Below, piece by piece: positions 52,901 to 64,000 of a stretch of DNA of 64,000 nucleotides (position 1 is the first letter of the stretch; each line of letters opens with the position of its first letter). The stretch comes from Microdochium bolleyi. Taxonomy: Eukaryota > Ascomycota > Sordariomycetes > Xylariales > Microdochiaceae. The position numbers were made by a program, and so were the translations under genes. A model generated the notes under the pieces. That model was not told the origin of the DNA, did no database searches, and saw nothing but the letters and a program-made list of their open reading frames with translations. The stretch is taken from the NCBI GenBank assembly GCA_001566295.1, contig KQ964246.1, forward strand, positions 2,232,001 to 2,296,000. Reading direction: 5' to 3'.

Positions 52901-55640
52901 TCGACGACGTCAGGCGACATCAGACCAAGCAGGTTGAAAGCCATCTCCTGCTGCGAGAAAGTGCGAACACCGAACTTCTCAACGCCTTCAGCAACAATGT
53001 TGTTGGCAGACATGAGACCGGTGCCACGAGTCCAGCCAATGACTGCACCACAGATGGTGAGGTAGTTACCCCAGTCCTCGGCGTGCCAGCGGTTGAAAAG
53101 AGTCTCGAGACCAAGCTTGGATTCGGAGTAGAGACCGTCGCTTCCGAATGTTCCGTGGTTGGGCGACAGAGGAAGAACAACCTGCGCGGGACGTGTCTCG
53201 AAGCCACGCTCGGCCTTCTGAGTCTTGACAGCACCCAGGAGACGGAGCACATTAGTCAACATGATGCGATGAGCAAGCTCAGACTTCGAGTCGATAGAGT
53301 CGATCTGGCGGCCGTTCTCGGGAATGGCGGCGAAGGGGACGATGTAATCAAGATCCCAGCCCAGACCGTTCTTGCTGTCGTAGATGTAGTCGACAAGAGC
53401 CTCCACATCCTGCTTGCTGCCACCGTTGAAGGGGACAACGACAAGCTGAGAACCACGAGCACCGAACTTGGCGTACATGGCCTGGTAGTACTCGGTGACC
53501 TCGCGGGAGAAGCGCGATGTCGTAACGACAACCTTGGCACCACCACTGATGAGTCCAGAGAGGACCTCCGCGCCAATGGAGCCAGCACCAGCACCAGTCA
53601 TGAGAGCATACTTGCCCTGGTAGCTGACACCATTCTTGGCAGCCTCCTCAAGGCAGTCAAGGTAGACACCAGTGAGCTTCTTGCTGTATTCCCAGCCGTG
53701 CATGTTCTGACGGCGCAGGTGCAGGAATGGGATGGTCTCAATCTTGCCCTTGCTGTTCTGGGCGCTTGCCTTGACAGCGTTGGCACGCTTGGTGGGACCG
53801 GTCGACTTGCCCTCCTTGGGGAGAATCTGCGACTCATTCATGGCGAGAGAGCGGACGACGTTGGCGTACAGCTTCTGGAACTCGATCTTGGCTGTTTTGG
53901 ACATCTTGTGTTGCTCCTTGATGAGCTTCACGATTCGGCTGAGATCGTTCTGGACCTTGGTGCGGTTGCCGTACTCGGAGATCTTGCCACCCTCAGCCAT
54001 TTGCTGGACGTAATGCTCAAGCTTACGGCAGCTGGGGCGAGGAACTTCCTCGTAAGCCAGGTTTCCGCGGGCGTCCACAGTGGTCCGAGGTCCAGTGGGC
54101 ACAGCGACGTCCTTGTAGACGGGAGGAACGTTCATGACCTCGATACAGTTGTCGATGAGTTGGTAGCCAAGCTCCTTAGCCAACTTGTAGGTCTCGCCGC
54201 GTTCGGTAGGGCAGTGGTCGATGTGGTACTGCATGAACTCGAGGAGCCTCGGGTTGGACTTGCTCATGATGCGGATGCACTGACTGACAATCTCACGGTC
54301 GACAGCCTTGAGCCGGCCGAAGAGAACATCATAGTACATGCTGAGGACGTCCTGGCGCGCCCAGTTCCAAGACGAGTCGTACATGCGGGCTTTCAGGGGG
54401 CTGAACGATGGCTCGATGCCTGCAGCGTAGGAATCGCCATGCTCAGCATTCCACAGGTCGACTTGCGCCTGTAGCACCGAGGAAGCTTCGTGGGATGCCT
54501 GCGCGGCTTTCTCGCCTGCACGCAGATCCATCTTGAGGTATCTCGCAAGCAGCTCGACTTGCTGCTTGAAAAGGGCGCGCTGATCCTTGGTAAGGGCATC
54601 AATCGCGGCTGGGTCCATCATCATACCTCCAGCACCACCTCCGGCATCGCCGCCTGCGGCTGCCGTGGTGAGGCTGATGCCTGCGTGGCTAGCGTACTTC
54701 TGAGTGACATCGTCGAGGAACGCCTTGGCATCAGGCTCACCGCCGAGACGGGCAGCAGGTTCCATGGTGATAGCCAGCACGAGGACACCATCTTGCCTTC
54801 CCTGGGCGAGGCCCCACCGAGTCTCGAGGTATTTGCGAGCAGCTGTGATGTTGAAACCACCGGGCATCTTGGAGGAGATCAGGCGGGCTACGAGCGCTTG
54901 AGACGTCTTTCCGAGCTGACCATTGAAGGTCTGTTGCATGACAGCACCAAGCTCATCCAAGGGGGTATCTTCAGGCTTCTCTGGCGTTGAGCCGAACTCC
55001 TTGCCGAGATCGCCGAGAATTTCGTTTTGTAATGTTGATTTTCCTAGGGGACGAGACACCATTAGCACGAAGCAGATTTGGGAATATCGCACGAAAACAA
55101 CGGGCACTACTCACCTCCTACTAAATCCTTGATGGCTTTGGTGAGGGGAATATCGGCAAAAGGCTTCTTGAGCTTCTGTGCGATCAAGGCACGGACAACG
55201 TCAACAGCGGGTAGCGGTGCGTCGGCCACAGAAGCCGCTGGACCAGCACTGGGTGCAGCGGGAGCAGACGCGGCCGCGGGAGCAGAGGCGGCGGGGGCGG
55301 AAGCGGGTGCACTGCCGGAGGAGCTCTCCGCAGCTGGGGCTGCAGCCTCCTCCTCCACAGGGTCGACATCGTAGTAGATCTCTTTGGCATCCTTGTTGTA
55401 GCAGAGGATTTGACGTTGGAGAGACTTGGCAGCGTCGAAAGCTTCGTACTTTAAGCCGATGGTGCGCTTGGCCATGCCACCGAGTGTATCGGCAGGGCCA
55501 ATCTCGACTATGCGCTCAGCTTGTTGTTCTGCGAGAAAGACATCTTGCGTCTCGATCCATCTGACGGGCGAGGCGAACTGGTAGGCCAACAGCTCTACGA
55601 GCAGGGTGTGGGCGAGCTCTTGCTCGACTTCGGGACGCAT
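49918..55640 (-). CDS. FAS2: Fatty acid synthase subunit alpha (complete)
   Basis: Three exons, 55640-55115, 55043-50083 and 50028-49918, encode 1865 residues, the usual size. Introns are 71 nt (GTGAGT, CCTAG) and 54 nt (GTAAGT, CTCTAG). It begins MRPEVEQELAHTLLVELLAYQFASP. Domains in order: the end of the malonyl/palmitoyl transferase; an Ala/Pro/Ser-rich linker; the acyl carrier domain with LVGGKSTLQNE and pantetheine Ser at about 178; ketoreductase with ALMTGAGAGSIGAEV at about 655; ketosynthase with TPVGACATAVESVDIG (catalytic Cys at about 1280); and a C-terminal phosphopantetheinyl transferase, IGVDVEDIAAIN, FAGRWSAKEAVFKSLG, ending SISHSDDQSIAIAVASF. The last exon supplies the transferase end. 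With FAS1 it forms the cytosolic type I synthase. Intron 1 falls two codons before the modified Ser. Confidence 0.97.
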
Positions 55641-58600
55641 CTTGGCGGTATTTGCGCTCCGGAAAACAGACCGATTCGAGGACAGGAGGAATTAATATGG
55701 TTGTCGGCAGACGATGGGGGCGGAATCGTCTTGCTTGTCAGGACGTCGAAGGACGGCTCTGCACTAAGGGGGTATCGTGGTGTATTTCGGCGTTGGGCAA
55801 GACGCAACAAGAAGCAGGCCTGTGGGCGGAAGGCTTGCTCTGAGGGGTCTTGTGGAGGGTGACTGTCCCGGCTGATCCTGGCGAGAGGAAGTCGGCGTCT
55901 TGTGTGTTTGTGGGTGCTTGCAACTGATTTCTGCCAGACTCGCTTGGGCTCGAGTTGGTTACTGGACAGGGCAAGAGGCAAAGAGGGGCAGGTGAAGGAG
56001 CTGAGATGGAAGTTTTGGACAAAAGCCAGACCCAGGCAAGCTCGAGCACGGCGTTTACAACCAGTGCTGGGACGGGTCGGTACAAGAGGGACGACGGCGA
56101 AAAAGAATGGGCCCAACACAGGAGTACCCTGGACTCTGGAGGGGGAGAGCCTTCGCTTCGCAGGTGTGGAGGTGGGAGGGGGGAGGGGTGTGGCTTGCTC
56201 ACCACAGTTGGGAGCGGGTGAAGGGGAAGCAGCAACCCGGGACTGCGGTGGGCTGGCGTGACTTCCCGGCTCCACGGCGAGGATTCCTGTTCCCAGTCGG
56301 CCGATGTGCAGCGTGTGGAGGCGAGCTTGTTCCGTGCCTTTGGTCTTTGGTGCACTGCGACCTCTCCGGGCTTCTGGAGGAGAGATTGAGAGTGAGCGAG
56401 CAGATCAGCTCTGGCATACGACGTGGGAACTTCCCCGAAACAGCGCCCACAAAGGCCAGTCCAGCAAGTTGACGCGTATCAGCAGTAAGGCAGGCATAAT
56501 TGTGGCCTCGCAAAACAGAAGTTTCACTAATCCTACGCTTCCTTCCCAGACTGGACATCTCCAGGATCTCAACCTAGCAAGCACCGGCCCTTGTTCGCTG
56601 GTGCCGCGTCCACAGAGGCACAGTCTGTCTGTTTGTCTGTCTGTCTCGCACCACAAAGGCCTCGGCTCTGCAACAGGCTTGCAATGCTCCGTAATGCCCA
56701 TGGTCATAGCTAGATGCCAACGACGAATAATGTAGTGCTCAAGTGGAGTCGAACCTACAAGTCCAGATGGTGACCGCTTCACGCTTCCCAAATGTTGAAT
56801 TCCCAATTGCACAAGGGCAGGAATTGGGGAAGGGCTGGCAGGGATTGGCAGCTCCACCCAACACCCCTCACGGCCTCTCCAACCACGCCCATTCGCCTCA
56901 GCCTGCCAGGTCTCGAACAGGTGACAATATCGATTCCCAGTCGCAGGCTCGGCAGGGACGATGTTTCTACCCAAGGCTGGCCATTGCAGTCTCACAGTGG
57001 GCAAGTTACGTCTGGCGTGCACACTCGCCCCTCCACCCGTCACTCGTTACTCCACGTGGCGGTAATCTGCTTTGGGATGGCCCAAGCTCGCGCCCGCGTG
57101 ACATTGGAGTCGCATGAGTCGAGCACAGAAGCCGATCGCAGTCCGGCGGCCTGAGAACGAGCCGCAATCGCCCAGCCTAGTATAGGCGGCTTCTGAGCCG
57201 CCGATCGGACGTGCTGGCGGATGAGAGCAAGTGGTGCCCAAGGTCTGCCGTCGGTGTCGACAGTGGCGTTGGAAGAATCACTCAGAGTGCTGTCATGGCA
57301 ATCCGCTCCGCCTTTTCGTGCCGGCCTCCTGACCGACCCCAGAAGGAGATTTCCCAGACCGCCCGCCAGGCCTTTCCTTATTCGCCCAGCGGAAGCATAC
57401 CAGCACCTCCCGGGCACCCTCGCGGCTCCACTAGCTCCTCAACCATATTCTGCACTAGCACTGTCTGGGAAAAGTGGCATGCGCGCCCAGACAAGACCCT
57501 AGATCTTCCAGGGCCTCCAAGGTTCCGAGCCGAGTCGAGCCCCTTTCCAGCCGAGCTTCAGGAACAATCCCATCGGCCGTTTTTAATGCCCGGTGCTGTG
57601 GCCTTGACGATGACGCCTGGAGTCGCCTTCAACCATGGCAATACCCCCTTGCTGCGCTACGTGTGCCCGATCGAACACAGCTCGTGGAAGGACGGCCACT
57701 GTTGTCCTCCTGCAATTCCTTGTCCTCGTGGTTACGTCACAGGCCGACATCGCCGGCCGAGAGAATGGTCCTGCGCGATAAGAACTGATTACGACGCTGG
57801 GACGCGGCAAGACGCGCCATTCACCGTGGAGGCTGCCAGCACTCAAGTGGGCCAAGACAATGGAGAATCGCTCAGGGGTGCCCAGCAACCTGCGGCTCGT
57901 CCAATCAGTGGCAGGCAGAATTAGCTCAAAGTACCGGTACTCGATCTGTCAATGCCAGCCTCTGAGCGACCAGATCTCCACCTTTATCCGCTTCATCCAG
58001 GAACGACTTTCAGAGCATGTCAGCATCAGTCACTCTGTGTCTATCGGGGAAACGACGAACGATGGGCCGAGATAAGAGGAGCTGTCCGAAGACCCAGCCT
58101 GGCCAGTTTGACCGGTTAGTCACTGTCGTCCCAGCAATCTCAAGAGCTTTCAACACGGTGTCCTCGGTGCCAGTCGGACAAGCCTCGAACAGGAAGCGGT
58201 TTACGCCGCGATCTCCGAGCCACAGCCGAGAACAGGTTGATGGATCTGTCTCTTGTCCTACTCAATCTGCCTCCACGACAATGTGTTGCTCTCAACACGG
58301 AACTCAACACACAACACTAATGCCTAGTGACTGTATCCCGTAGGCAGCGTCCTCACGAGATCGTAACTCAGGGTCATCAACTTGAGTGACCTCTGCACTG
58401 CACAGCGTGTTGATGATCACTGCCACGATTCTTCAAGTACAACACAATGTCCCTTGCCAGATATGTGATAGTTACACACCGCGTACACAGTCACGGGTCC
58501 TGCTTCAACGTGCCAGGAGTGTGGTTTTTAGAAGATGTTGCAGCTCTTAGTCTCACCCCTTCCTCCCTTAAGTAAGCAGAGCCTCGACGAATTAGCCTCG

Positions 58601-60355
58601 TCGATGGGGCATATGCAAGACGAGATCGGGAAGTGTTTGATGAGCATGGCTAAAGCCCTGAGAACATGGGATCTGAACCAGCCTGATGCTCCCGTGTCAG
58701 GTCACAGATGCCAAGCGCCGCCGGTTTGGGAGCCGCACGTCACCACCTTCTTCTGCCAACCAGGTCGCTCCCAAAGACATCATCTGATGTGCAGTACTTG
58801 ACATGGAGTGCTTGTGCTCGTGCTCTTGACGAGCTCGACCCCTCCTATGAGGTCATATCCTAAGGGACTCTGCCATGTGCATAGGGGCCACTGACGGTGT
58901 CACTACATGGGCCTTGCCACAGCGGCGAGGTATGGGAAGCGTCCATACGAGGTGGCAGACATTCAGCCCAAATGGCCGTTGTGCAGCTCGGTGATGACCT
59001 CGATGAGGAATCTGGGCGTGACATCTGCAGTACCAAGGCGTGATGCCATCGCGATGTTCGTGTTTGGTGTTGTTGTGTGAGGCTCGCAGCAACACGTTGC
59101 AAGTACCGGTACCGTGGATTGTGGGCCCCTCCCGAATGATCGGCTGCCCCAAACTGTGGTTGCCGCCCCACCACCTGCACCCTTAGCCATTCTACCCACA
59201 CGCCCCTTGGTGCGGGTGGGCAGGCAGGCAGTCACTCCTCGCCCCTCGCCATTTCCCCAACAAAGATTGTCTAAATTTTTTATTTTTGGCGAGGATCACT
59301 CGAATCGGCCCCGTCCAGCGCAGCTACGGCGCAAGGGGAGGGGACCCGGGATCTCCACACCACGGGGAATGCGTCGGGAGAACCAGGAAGTCGTGTCAAA
59401 GATGGGCCGACAGTCGCAGCGTTGAGCCACGGAACAATCTGGCGGGACGGGAGACTTTGTAGAGGGACCCTGCAGGCCTTGGGTGCCCGGCCCTGGCTCC
59501 AATGGTAAACCGCCTTGTTGGAGGGGCGATCCACCTCCACCGCCGCCAACACTATGGGAGCAAGGAGAGGAGAGAGGGACGAGGAATAGTGCTGCTCTTC
59601 GCCCATTGCATGCGTGCTGATCCGCCAATGCTTCAGCATCCCACAGTCCAGGCGTAACCCCGTACTGTAACTGTTGCCCCTGTTCTTCACGCAGCCCGGC
59701 GGACGAGCGGCGTGAGCAAAAAGTGTTGTACGGTACCGTTTTGCTGGCCCCTACCAGACTGAGAGCTGCCCACTCTGCACGCTCCCTGCCCGCATTACGC
59801 TGTCCGCCAAAGTGAGCTTTGTAAAACCGCCAACCTGCCCCTCCGCTAGACTTGCAGCTTCCCACCAGCCCTGCTCCGTCCTCCCACTTCTTCCACATCC
59901 TCTCAAGACTAGCCCGCCCGCCCCGTGCTTTACCTCCCACTAGATCTTCACAGCACGAGAAAAGGAGCCTGGGTCTTCTTCCTCTCCATCGCTTCCGGCG
60001 CAGTCTACCATCACCCTACACGCTACACAGCCGAGTCGTCTGGCATCAACGGAACGCACTCGCCCTACCATTAATCACCACACAAGATACCCTCCTCAAA
60101 GAAGTTGAGGACTCCGTTGAAGCCTCTCTCACTTCGCCAGATCTCGACAGCGAGAACGACCAGATCTCCTGCTCTTCACTGAGTCCACGGAGACGACTAC
60201 CACGATAAACGTAAGTCCCCCCCAGGGCGCTGTCCCAGACGCGGCTGTCCGCCGATCTGCACCCAGAACGATGGCAGCTAACAGCAAGGAACAGGAGTCG
60301 TTCCGATTGCACTTCGAACCCAACCCCACGATACCCTCAGATCCATACAGCCACC
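55641..60355. promoter_or_regulatory. FAS2-FAS1 divergent intergenic region (4.7 kb)
   Basis: No convincing gene lies between the two start codons. Frames of up to 237 codons (57211-57924) are GC-rich and lack motifs. A CCTCGG hexamer, the core recognised by fatty-acid regulators FarA/FarB in Aspergillus, occurs at 56660-56665 and near 58147. With so short a motif this is weak. The last 500 bp before FAS1 are C/T-rich, as in fungal leaders. A fragment at about 56745-56760 resembles a tRNA B box, but no tRNA folds around it. Confidence 0.5.
60211..60294 (+). other. Probable 5' UTR intron of FAS1
   Basis: This 84 nt segment has donor GTAAGT, branch GCTAAC and acceptor GAACAG, ending 61 nt before the FAS1 ATG. 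It contains an out-of-frame ATG at 60271 that splicing would remove. Confidence 0.65.
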
Positions 60356-63300
60356 ATGTACGGTGCAGGAACTGGCACCGGTCCTCAGACCGGAGTCTCT
60401 ACTCCCCGGACGTCTGCGTCTCTTCGTCCTCTGACCCTCACACACGGCTCCCTGGAGAACTCCTTCCTGGTGCCCACAAACCTACATTACCATGCATCTC
60501 AGCTCAAATCCCGCTTCACTGCGAGTCTACCTGAGCCGACCGATGAGCTGGCTCAAGATGACGAGCCTTCCTCGGCAGCAGAGCTACTTGGCCGCTACAT
60601 GGGTTTTGTAGCCAACGAGATCGACGAGGGTGAGGATGACCAGCACGGCTCCTACGAGGAGGTCCTCAAGCTTGTCCTCAACGAGTTTGAGCGCGCCTAC
60701 CTCCGTGGTAACGATGTCCACGTCCTAGCCAAGAGCCTGCCCGGCATCCCCGCCAAGCAGATCAGTGTTGTAAAAAGCTACTACGCCGCCCGCTCTGTGT
60801 CTAACCGGACCATCAAGCCTCGCGAGTCAGCTCTGACAAGGGCTGCCGAGGATGGCGATGCCACCATCTACAGCATCTTTGGCGGCCAAGGCAACATCAT
60901 TGAGTACTTTGATGAGCTGCGTGAGCTTTACGACACATACCCTGCTTTTGTCAGCGAGCTCGTTACATCGTCCGCCGAGCTCCTTCAGAGCCTCGCTTCC
61001 GACCCAAGAGCAGAGAAGATGTATGCCAAGGGTCTCGATGTCATGTCCTGGCTGCAGTCGAAAGACACCACGCCTAACGACGACTATCTCATCTCGGCGC
61101 CCGTCAGTCTGCCTCTGATTGGTCTGGTTCAGCTCTGCCACTACCAAGTCCTTGGAAAGGGTCTTGGTATCCACCCTGGTATCCTCCGTGAGCGCATGGA
61201 AGGTGCGACTGGCCACTCCCAGGGTATCGTTGTTGCCGCCGCGGTGGCTGCCGCGGACTCGTGGGAATCCTTCGAGAAGGTAGCTAAGGACGCTCTCACC
61301 ATCCTCTTCTGGATCGGTGCTCGCAGTCAGCAGGTCTTCCCCCGGACGTCGATGACCCCTGGCATGCTCAAGGATTCGGACGAGAACGGCGAGGGAGAGC
61401 CGACGCCTATGCTTAGCATCCGCGACCTTCCTCAGAGTGCTGTGCAGAAGCACATTGACGCCACCAACCAGTATCTGCCAGAAGACCGGCACATTGCTAT
61501 TTCCCTAATCAACAGCCCGCGGAACATGGTCGTTACTGGCCCGCCCACCTCGCTCTACGGTCTCAACCTGCAGCTGCGCAAGGTCAAGGCACCCACTGGT
61601 CTAGATCAGACCCGCGTCCCTCACACCGAGCGCAGAGTCCGCTTTGTGAACCGATTCCTGCCTATCACCGCGCCGTTTCACAGCAAATACCTCGCCGAGG
61701 CCACCAAGCTCATCGACGAGGACCTCAAGGACATTGAGATTGACACCAAGTCTCTCGGTATTGCGGTCTTCAACACCTTCACTGGTGAGGACTTGAGAAG
61801 CGAGGGCACTGGCAACGTTGTCCCTTCTCTGGTCCGCATGATCACGCGCGACCCTGTCAACTGGGAGAAAGCTACTGTCTTCGAGGACGCCACCCATATT
61901 CTCGATTTTGGTCCCGGAGGCATCTCCGGTCTTGGCATCTTGACCAACCGCAACAAGGAGGGAACTGGCGTTCGCGTGATTCTGGCCGGCACTATCGATG
62001 GCTCGCCGCAGGATGTTGGCTACAAGTCCGAGCTGTTCGACCGTGACGAGGAGCATGCCGTCATCTACGCCACGAACTGGGTTAAGCAGTACGCGCCTCG
62101 CCTGGTAAAGACCGCTAGCGGCCAGACTTTTGTCGACACAAAGATGTCACGCCTACTCGGAATACCCCCCCTCATGGTTGCTGGTATGACTCCCTCCACT
62201 GTCCCGTGGGACTTCGTCGCCGCGACCATGAACGCTGGCTACCACATCGAGCTTGCCGGAGGTGGCTACTACAACGCCAAGACCATGACCGAGGCTCTCA
62301 CCAAGATTGAGAACGCGATCCCCGCTGGTCGTGGTATCACTGTCAACCTCATCTATGTCAACCCTAGAGCCATGGGCTGGCAGATCCCGCTGATCGGCCG
62401 CCTCAGGGCTGAGGGTATCCCGATCGAGGGTCTCACCATTGGCGCTGGTGTTCCCTCTCTTGAGGTCGCGCAGGAGTATATTGACACCCTTGGCCTGAAG
62501 CACATTGCCTTCAAGCCCGGCTCGATGGAGGCCATCCAGGCTGTCATCAACATTGCCAATGCCAACCCTACCTTTCCCGTTATCCTGCAGTGGACTGGTG
62601 GCCGTGGTGGTGGTCACCACTCGTACGAGGATTTCCATCAACCCATGCTTCAGATGTACGGCCGCATTCGCAGAGCCGAGAACATCGTTCTTGTTGCTGG
62701 CAGCGGTTTTGGTGGTGCCGAGGATACCTACCCTTACCTCACTGGCGAATGGGCCAAGGCTTATGGCTACCCCGCCATGCCCTTCGATGGTCTCATGTTC
62801 GGTAGCCGCATGATGGTTGCTAAGGAGTGTCACACGAGCAAGAACGCGAAGCAGGCCATCGTCGATGCTCCCGGTATCAACGACGATGAGTGGGAGAAGA
62901 CCTACAAGGGACCTGCTGGTGGAGTCATTACTGTTCGTTCCGAGATGGGCGAGCCTATTCACAAGCTCGCCACTCGTGGTGTTCAGTTCTGGGCCGAGAT
63001 GGACCAGAAGATCTTCAGCCTCCCCAAAGAGAAGCGCCTTGTTGAGCTCAAGAAGAACCGTGACCACATCATCAAGAAACTCAACGACGACTGCCAGAAG
63101 GTCTGGTTCGCGCAGAACAAGGCTGGTCAGACTGTCGACCTGGAGGACATGACTTACGCTGAGGTAGTGCGCCGCATGGTTGAGCTGCTTTACGTTAAGC
63201 ACCAGTCTCGGTGGATCGACCCATCCTACACCAAGCTCGTTGGCGACTTCATCCACCGTCTCGAGGAGCGCTTCACCGTCAGCACGGGCCAGACCTCGCT

Positions 63301-64000
63301 TCTGCAGAACTACTCTGATTTAAGCGAACCCTTCGGCACGGTCGAGAAAATCCTGTCCCACTACCCTGAGGCCGAGGACCAGATCATTAATGCTCAGGAC
63401 TCTCAGCACTTCCTGATGCTCTGCAAGCGCAGAGGCCAGAAGCCTCCCACGTTCGTCCCTGCCCTTGACTCTGACTTCGAGTTCTGGTTCAAGAAGGACT
63501 CCCTGTGGCAGTCTGAGGATCTTGATGCTGTCATCGACCAGGACGTCGGTCGTACTTGTATCCTCCAGGGTCCCACTGCTGTTCGGTACTCGACCAAGAT
63601 CGATGAGCCCATCCAGGAGATTCTTGATGGTATCCACAATGCTCACATCGCCAGCCTGACTCAAGATCTCTATCAGAGCAAGGCTGCCTCTATCCCCGCC
63701 ATCGAGTACTTTGGCGGCAAGCTTGTGGAGGCCGAGAGCTCTCTCGACATCGATGGTCTCTTCATCACTGAGGACGAGCAGAAGAGCACATTCCGCCTCT
63801 CATTGGCCCCGACTGTCGTGCTGCCGTCCGACGATGCATGGATGGCGCTGTTGGCTGGCCCCAAGCGGTCCTGGAGACACGCCCTCTTCACTTCGGAGGT
63901 TATTGTTCAGGGCCAGAAGTTCCAGACCAACCCGCTGAAGCGTATCTTCTCTCCTGTCCGTGGCTTGTTCGTCGAGATTCAGTACCCCAAGGATCCTGCC
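60356..64000 (+). CDS. FAS1: Fatty acid synthase subunit beta (5' part, runs off the window)
   Basis: The frame is open from ATG at 60356 (context CAGCCACCATG) to the right edge, 1215 codons of an expected 2080 or so, with no intron apparent. The start is MYGAGTGTGPQTGVSTPRTS. The N-terminal acetyltransferase domain has IYSIFGGQGN and the nucleophile motif GHSQGI with Ser at about 288. The enoyl reductase region has PLLMVAGMTPSTVPW at about 605, then AGYHIELAGGGYYN, and GGRGGGHHSYEDFHQP. The visible part ends before the dehydratase and malonyl/palmitoyl transferase domains. The subunit pairs with FAS2 in an alpha6-beta6 particle that makes long-chain acyl-CoA. It is divergent from FAS2, a common arrangement in filamentous fungi. 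Confidence 0.96.
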   Translation, partial: MYGAGTGTGPQTGVSTPRTSASLRPLTLTHGSLENSFLVPTNLHYHASQLKSRFTASLPEPTDELAQDDEPSSAAELLGRYMGFVANEIDEGEDDQHGSYEEVLKLVLNEFERAYLRGNDVHVLAKSLPGIPAKQISVVKSYYAARSVSNRTIKPRESALTRAAEDGDATIYSIFGGQGNIIEYFDELRELYDTYPAFVSELVTSSAELLQSLASDPRAEKMYAKGLDVMSWLQSKDTTPNDDYLISAPVSLPLIGLVQLCHYQVLGKGLGIHPGILRERMEGATGHSQGIVVAAAVAAADSWESFEKVAKDALTILFWIGARSQQVFPRTSMTPGMLKDSDENGEGEPTPMLSIRDLPQSAVQKHIDATNQYLPEDRHIAISLINSPRNMVVTGPPTSLYGLNLQLRKVKAPTGLDQTRVPHTERRVRFVNRFLPITAPFHSKYLAEATKLIDEDLKDIEIDTKSLGIAVFNTFTGEDLRSEGTGNVVPSLVRMITRDPVNWEKATVFEDATHILDFGPGGISGLGILTNRNKEGTGVRVILAGTIDGSPQDVGYKSELFDRDEEHAVIYATNWVKQYAPRLVKTASGQTFVDTKMSRLLGIPPLMVAGMTPSTVPWDFVAATMNAGYHIELAGGGYYNAKTMTEALTKIENAIPAGRGITVNLIYVNPRAMGWQIPLIGRLRAEGIPIEGLTIGAGVPSLEVAQEYIDTLGLKHIAFKPGSMEAIQAVINIANANPTFPVILQWTGGRGGGHHSYEDFHQPMLQMYGRIRRAENIVLVAGSGFGGAEDTYPYLTGEWAKAYGYPAMPFDGLMFGSRMMVAKECHTSKNAKQAIVDAPGINDDEWEKTYKGPAGGVITVRSEMGEPIHKLATRGVQFWAEMDQKIFSLPKEKRLVELKKNRDHIIKKLNDDCQKVWFAQNKAGQTVDLEDMTYAEVVRRMVELLYVKHQSRWIDPSYTKLVGDFIHRLEERFTVSTGQTSLLQNYSDLSEPFGTVEKILSHYPEAEDQIINAQDSQHFLMLCKRRGQKPPTFVPALDSDFEFWFKKDSLWQSEDLDAVIDQDVGRTCILQGPTAVRYSTKIDEPIQEILDGIHNAHIASLTQDLYQSKAASIPAIEYFGGKLVEAESSLDIDGLFITEDEQKSTFRLSLAPTVVLPSDDAWMALLAGPKRSWRHALFTSEVIVQGQKFQTNPLKRIFSPVRGLFVEIQYPKDPA

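Noticed and set aside
56735..56830. tRNA-like B box (reverse-strand GGTTCGACTCC) near 56745-56755
   Set aside because: The T stem does not pair, no A box lies at the right distance upstream, and no matching acceptor stem was found.
57211..57924. 237-codon frame inside the FAS spacer
   Set aside because: No recognisable domain. Pro/Ser/Arg content is typical of chance frames here.

Overview
The window reads as chromosomal DNA of a filamentous ascomycete, most likely a Sordariomycete. Genes are interrupted by short introns (about 50-140 nt) with GTRAGT-type donors, CTRAC branch sites and YAG acceptors. The gene content is typically fungal: a HET-domain protein, a hydroxynaphthalene reductase of melanin synthesis, a DUR3 urea transporter, and a divergent FAS1/FAS2 pair. 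I saw no CRISPR array, no bacterial features, no convincing tRNA and no intact transposon. Gene models below were built by hand from splice signals and reading frame. Exon limits are given in each entry.

Layout, left to right. An MTP18-like mitochondrial fission protein (minus, cut by the left edge) is divergent from a small ATP synthase subunit K gene. Next come a HET-domain gene with a second exon hidden behind an apparent stop, a two-AN1-finger CUZ1/ZFAND1-type protein (minus), and the divergent RAD4/XPC repair gene. An aldo-keto reductase with a signal peptide follows. Then comes an AAA ATPase (minus) whose first nine codons copy the histone H3 tail (MARTKQTAR). Two lineage-type genes of unknown function lie at 15.8-19.5 kb, the second with three copies of a Cys/His-rich module. 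DUR3, a DUF1308 (C7orf25-type) gene and the melanin reductase end at about 27.3 kb.

From 27.3 to 36.4 kb the DNA is gene-poor. It holds only a bZIP gene broken by an in-frame TAG at the edge of its basic region, and a MARVEL membrane protein. The next block holds a large XPF-like/DUF7102-type protein (possible Zip2/SHOC1 relative), a WRAP53/TCAB1-type WD40 protein, a PQ-loop membrane protein, an R3H-domain protein and an MFS transporter. The right end is the fatty acid synthase locus. FAS2 (alpha, complete, minus) and FAS1 (beta, first 1215 codons, plus) diverge from a 4.7 kb spacer with no convincing gene.

The most striking observation is the AAA ATPase. After normal removal of Met1 its predicted N-terminus is ARTKQTARR, identical to histone H3 residues 1-8 and including the Lys4 methylation site. 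If intron 1 is retained, the transcript instead encodes ARTKQTARKST, H3 residues 1-11, and then stops. This looks like histone-tail mimicry carried by a remodelling-type ATPase, and I know of no description of it.
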